64,000 nt of DNA. It comes from Gammaproteobacteria bacterium. Its GTDB lineage: Bacteria; Pseudomonadota; Gammaproteobacteria; Magnimaribacterales; AG-339-G14. Every line of letters starts with the position of its first letter. Position 1 is the first letter of the stretch. The stretch spans positions 1-64,000 of the forward strand of contig QOPF01000006.1 in NCBI GenBank assembly GCA_003331625.1, in the 5' to 3' direction. Below are positions 60,794 to 64,000 of the stretch, in pieces. Below the pieces are notes generated by a model that worked only from the letters and a program-made list of their open reading frames with translations, was not told the DNA's origin and did not search any database. Both the position numbers and the translations under genes were made by a program.

Positions 60794-61755
60794 GCTGCCC
60801 TTATTAAATTCTCATTAAGAATTCCCATTAAATTCTTTTTTAATATTTGATTGTTTTTTTCGTTTAAAAGCAAAATGCGAGCCTTTTTTGCATTTACTAA
60901 GCCTTTGAATAAATTGATCATATGGTGTTTTGATGTTTCTTGATCTTTTTTGTTATCTAGAGAACTAATGTAATGAAACATCTCATCAACTATTTGGAAT
61001 AAATCTTTTGGCATTTTTCTCGAATTATAATAAATCTTATCAACATCCATTAATTTGATTGGGTTTTCATATACTTCTCTTCCAACCATAATTCCTTTTA
61101 AATCTTTAAAATGCTTCTTAACATTATGAAAATTGCTGATTCCACCGTTTACAATGAAATCTAAATTTTTAAAATCACTATTTAATCTTAAAACTCTTTC
61201 ATAATTTAAAGGAGGAATAGTTCTATTGTCTTTTGGCCCCAAACCCTTGAGAAGGGCTATTCTGGCATGCACGTAGAATGTTTTCACACCAACTTTTGAA
61301 AGTTCATATATAAAATTATCTAAATAGTTTTCAGTATCATAATCATCTACTCCCAATCTTATTTTGACAGTAACCTCTTTGTTTGTAGAAACCATCATTT
61401 CTTGCAAACAATTTTTAACGGTCAAAACATCTTTCATTAGGATTGCTCCAAAATTTCCTGATTGAACTTTTGGACTAGGACATCCCAGATTTAAATTAAT
61501 CTCTGAATAATCATAAGCATTTGATGCAAGCGTAGCTTTTCCAAGTTCTTCAGGATTACTCCCTCCGAGTTGTAAAACAGTTGGATTAGAAACTTTTATA
61601 TTAGATAGGAATCTATCAGGACTATTCCTATTTATTGCATTTGCATGAACCATTTCTGTAAATAAAATTGCTTCTTTTGAAAATAGGCTGCACAAAAATC
61701 TAAAGTGTCTATCTGTTCTTCGCATCATCGGGGCAACACAAAAAGATCTATTCAT
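60790..61755 (-). CDS. dusA: tRNA-dihydrouridine synthase A
   Basis: A 321-residue FMN enzyme that reduces uridines 20/20a in tRNA. DusA-specific motifs are FCVAPMMRRTDRHFRF, TEMVHANAI, VLQLGGSNPEEL, INLNLGCPSPKVQSGNFGAILM with the catalytic Cys, VKIRLGVDDYD, FYVHARIALLKGLGPKDNRTIPPL and FIVNGGI. The ATG at 61755 is one base past the nhaB stop; an earlier ATG (61785) would overlap nhaB. The substitution APMMRRTDRH for the common APMMDWTDRH is a small deviation. Confidence 0.93.
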   Translation of the reverse strand: MNRSFCVAPMMRRTDRHFRFLCSLFSKEAILFTEMVHANAINRNSPDRFLSNIKVSNPTVLQLGGSNPEELGKATLASNAYDYSEINLNLGCPSPKVQSGNFGAILMKDVLTVKNCLQEMMVSTNKEVTVKIRLGVDDYDTENYLDNFIYELSKVGVKTFYVHARIALLKGLGPKDNRTIPPLNYERVLRLNSDFKNLDFIVNGGISNFHNVKKHFKDLKGIMVGREVYENPIKLMDVDKIYYNSRKMPKDLFQIVDEMFHYISSLDNKKDQETSKHHMINLFKGLVNAKKARILLLNEKNNQILKKNLMGILNENLIRAA

Positions 61756-61756
61756 T

Positions 61757-63229
61757 TTATAGAAAATAAATAACTGAAAGAACACCTACAACAGATAAAA
61801 CTATCGTATAGGGGAGAGCCATTAAAACCATTCTCAAATATGAAAGTCCCAATAAAGGTGCAACCGAAGAAGTTAATAAAAATAGAAATGCTGCTTGACC
61901 ATTCGGTGTAGCAACACTAGGAAGATTCGTTCCACTATTTATTGCAATTGCTAGTAAATCAAATTGATTTCTATTAATAGTACCGCTATCCAAAGCCTCT
62001 TTTACTTCACTTATATATATTGTTGCGACAAATACGTTGTCACTTATCATCGATAAAACTCCATTCACCATAAAAAATACTGGTATTTGTATTTCTTCTC
62101 TCAAGCTCAAAACATATGTTATTACTGGGGTAAATAAATGCTGATCATGTATTACAGCCACTACAGCGAAAAAAACCACTAACAAAGCTGTAAACGGTAA
62201 AGCTTCCTCAAACGCTTTTCCTATCTTTGGCTCTTCGATGACGCCGTTAAATGCTGTTAGCAAAACGATAATCATAAGACCTATTAAACCAACAGCAGCC
62301 AATCCAAAAGCTAAGGAAAAGACAAGTACAATTGCTATCAAAGCTTGGGTAACTATTTTCATATTTTGAGAATCTGATCTATTTAAAGATTCTTCTTTAT
62401 CAAAATCATAAAGAATTTTTCTTATATGATCTGGTAATTGAGTGCCATAGGAGAATAGCGATAACCTCTCAATAAAGTAACATGTAATCAAGCCAGCGAT
62501 GAAGACTGGCAGAGATATTGGAAGCATCTTGATAAAGAACTCTATAAAAGACCACTCCGCAACACTTGCAATTAATAGATTTTGAGGCTCTCCAACAGTT
62601 GTTGCAACTCCTCCGAGCGCAGTACCAACAGCACCATGCATAAGAAGATTCCTTAAAAAACCCTTAAAAGTTTGAAATTCAGCTGATGTCTCAGAAAAAG
62701 AATCTTCTTTAGAAGCAACATTTTTATAAACGTGATAAAAACCCGCAGCAACAGCAATTAAAACAGCCATTACTGTAAGTGCATCTAAAAAAGCTGAAAG
62801 AAAAGCAGCTGAAAAAACAAATAGAAGTGAAAGGGCTCTTTTATTTTTTATATTTATTAAAAGTTTAGTAAAAATAAACAAAAGAAAATCTTTCATAAAG
62901 TAAATACCTGCAACCATAAAGACTAAAAGTAAAATAACTTTTAAATTGGCCTCTACTTCATAATAAATTTGCCCCGTATTTGTTAAGCCCATCAAAATAG
63001 ACTCAAGAGCAATTAGTCCTCCAGGTTGAAGGGGATAACATTTAATCGCCATGGCTAAGGTGAAAATAAATTCACCAAGAATAACCCAGCCCAGAATAAA
63101 TCCAGCAGGAAGACCTATGGCGTTAAATAAAATGTATATAATCGGATTAGCGATCAAAAACAAAATAATGGTATTTTTATACCATTTTGGAGCTGCACCA
63201 AGAAAGTTGTTGTAAATAGAATTAATCAT
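61757..63229 (-). CDS. nhaB: Na+/H+ antiporter NhaB
   Basis: A 490-residue polytopic antiporter. N-terminal [48 protein letters not shown] and [20 protein letters not shown] align with E. coli Nha[29 protein letters not shown] and [18 protein letters not shown] follow. It exports sodium in exchange for protons, important in seawater. It heads a minus-strand operon and diverges from nudC; dusA follows after one base. Confidence 0.93.
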   Translation of the reverse strand: MINSIYNNFLGAAPKWYKNTIILFLIANPIIYILFNAIGLPAGFILGWVILGEFIFTLAMAIKCYPLQPGGLIALESILMGLTNTGQIYYEVEANLKVILLLVFMVAGIYFMKDFLLFIFTKLLINIKNKRALSLLFVFSAAFLSAFLDALTVMAVLIAVAAGFYHVYKNVASKEDSFSETSAEFQTFKGFLRNLLMHGAVGTALGGVATTVGEPQNLLIASVAEWSFIEFFIKMLPISLPVFIAGLITCYFIERLSLFSYGTQLPDHIRKILYDFDKEESLNRSDSQNMKIVTQALIAIVLVFSLAFGLAAVGLIGLMIIVLLTAFNGVIEEPKIGKAFEEALPFTALLVVFFAVVAVIHDQHLFTPVITYVLSLREEIQIPVFFMVNGVLSMISDNVFVATIYISEVKEALDSGTINRNQFDLLAIAINSGTNLPSVATPNGQAAFLFLLTSSVAPLLGLSYLRMVLMALPYTIVLSVVGVLSVIYFL

Positions 63230-63240
63230 GGAGATATCAT

Positions 63241-64000
63241 TTGTTTAACTTCGAACCTGCAAATTATATAGAAAACACGCCTAAAGATTCAGAATTTTTT
63301 ATTTTATTTGAACAAAGCATACTTACCTTTTCTAATGAAAATTTTATTAGACCTATCAGCAGTGATGAACTAACTTGGTCTTATATTGAAGAAGAAGAAA
63401 GACATTTTTTAGGCTTTTTAGATAAAAAGCCATGTTTTGTAATTTTGTCTAAAAATTCTAATTGTGAATTAGAGAATTCAATGTTCGTAGACTTCAGATC
63501 AGCCTTGGGAAGAATGCCAGATCAGCTTTTTGATGTAATTGCTCGGTCAATCCAAATTATAAATTGGTCAAAAGACCATAAATATTGTGGTTCTTGCGGA
63601 AATAAAATGGATCGTCATCTTTTGGAAAGGGCGATGGAGTGTAGTATTTGTAAAGGGCAGCTAGTTTATCCGAGAATATCTCCTTGTGTTATTGCGCTTA
63701 TATATAGAGAAAGCGAATTCTTATTGGCTCACAATAAAAATTTTCCACCAGGATTTTACAGTACTCTGGCAGGTTTTATTGAACCAGGAGAATCAGTAGA
63801 AAATGCACTCAAAAGAGAAGTTGATGAAGAGGTAGGTATAAAGATTAAAAATTTAGAATATTTTGCTAGCCAAGCTTGGCCGTTTCCAAGCCAATTAATG
63901 ATAGGTTTCTATGCCGAATATGAATCAGGAGAGTTAAAACCAGACGGAGTTGAAATCGATGACGCGCAGTGGTTCTCCGCAGAAAATATGCCCACTAATG
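63241..64000 (+). CDS. nudC: NAD+ diphosphatase NudC (3' partial)
   Basis: A Nudix enzyme hydrolysing NAD(H) and possibly de-capping NAD-RNA, cut by the window edge after about 253 codons. The start is TTG at 63241 with GGAG seven bases upstream; no ATG precedes it in frame. The zinc ribbon YCGSCGNK...ECSICKG, Nudix box [22 protein letters not shown] and the NudC signature [11 protein letters not shown] are present (family form SQPWPFPxS). Only a short C-terminal piece should be missing. Confidence 0.9.
   Translation, partial: MFNFEPANYIENTPKDSEFFILFEQSILTFSNENFIRPISSDELTWSYIEEEERHFLGFLDKKPCFVILSKNSNCELENSMFVDFRSALGRMPDQLFDVIARSIQIINWSKDHKYCGSCGNKMDRHLLERAMECSICKGQLVYPRISPCVIALIYRESEFLLAHNKNFPPGFYSTLAGFIEPGESVENALKREVDEEVGIKIKNLEYFASQAWPFPSQLMIGFYAEYESGELKPDGVEIDDAQWFSAENMPTN

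Noticed and set aside
61757-63229. NhaD-type antiporter
   Set aside because: The N-terminal NFLGxxPxWYK and KCYPLxPGGL segments and the length match NhaB.

Overview
The window looks like chromosome from a streamlined, AT-rich marine gammaproteobacterium. NhaB, DusA, GloC, SixA, MlaA and a type II secretion system point to Gammaproteobacteria. The low GC, overlapping genes and abundance of SDR, acyl-CoA and DUF3604 genes resemble oligotrophic lineages such as SAR86; that placement is inference from gene content. No prophage, insertion sequence, CRISPR array or rRNA was seen, and no gene-free stretch exceeds about 300 bases.

Region 1 (1-12,900): end of a membrane protein, a small secreted protein, tRNA-Gly(TCC), an M20 amidohydrolase with GloC, an epoxide-hydrolase-like enzyme, a VOC protein, a cystathionine beta-synthase / gamma-lyase-type pair (reverse transsulfuration), and a minus-strand run of TIGR02206 membrane protein, DUF3604 protein, FATP-type acyl-CoA synthetase and tandem DsbA/HCCA-isomerase-like protein. 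Region 2 (12,500-20,050): a CoA-dependent catabolic cluster (SDRs, acyl-CoA synthetase, two crotonases, FAH-family hydrolase) around a divergent promoter with clear inverted repeats.

Region 3 (20,050-34,170) is the most interesting part, a phosphate-starvation island. A plcP-agt-ugd lipid-remodelling module runs directly into phoB-phoR. It is followed by ppk2-ppx (polyphosphate), a porin, an aquaporin-ArsC arsenate-detoxification pair, and pstS-pstC-pstA-pstB. Clear 11-bp-phased Pho-box-like repeats precede the porin and the aquaporin. Together the genes would replace phospholipids with glyco- or glucuronosyl-lipids, take up scarce phosphate, manage polyphosphate and dispose of arsenate entering through phosphate transporters. 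phoU is not present.

Region 4 (34,140-48,890): prepilin peptidase convergent with the pst operon, then a one-direction type II secretion operon gspC-D-E-F-G-I-J-K-L-M-N (no gspH; GspE lacks its zinc element). It continues into two hydrolases, a TauE-like transporter, a Bacteroidetes-like PdxJ and monothiol glutaredoxin. Region 5 (48,890-64,000): DUF3187 protein, argG, a FabD-like protein with an aromatic-ring monooxygenase, a divergent extradiol-dioxygenase-like VOC protein with an atypical SDR, a ferredoxin/flavodoxin NADP reductase, a split methionyl-tRNA synthetase, mlaA, a nhaB-dusA-terB-serine-hydrolase run, and a nudC gene cut by the window end.
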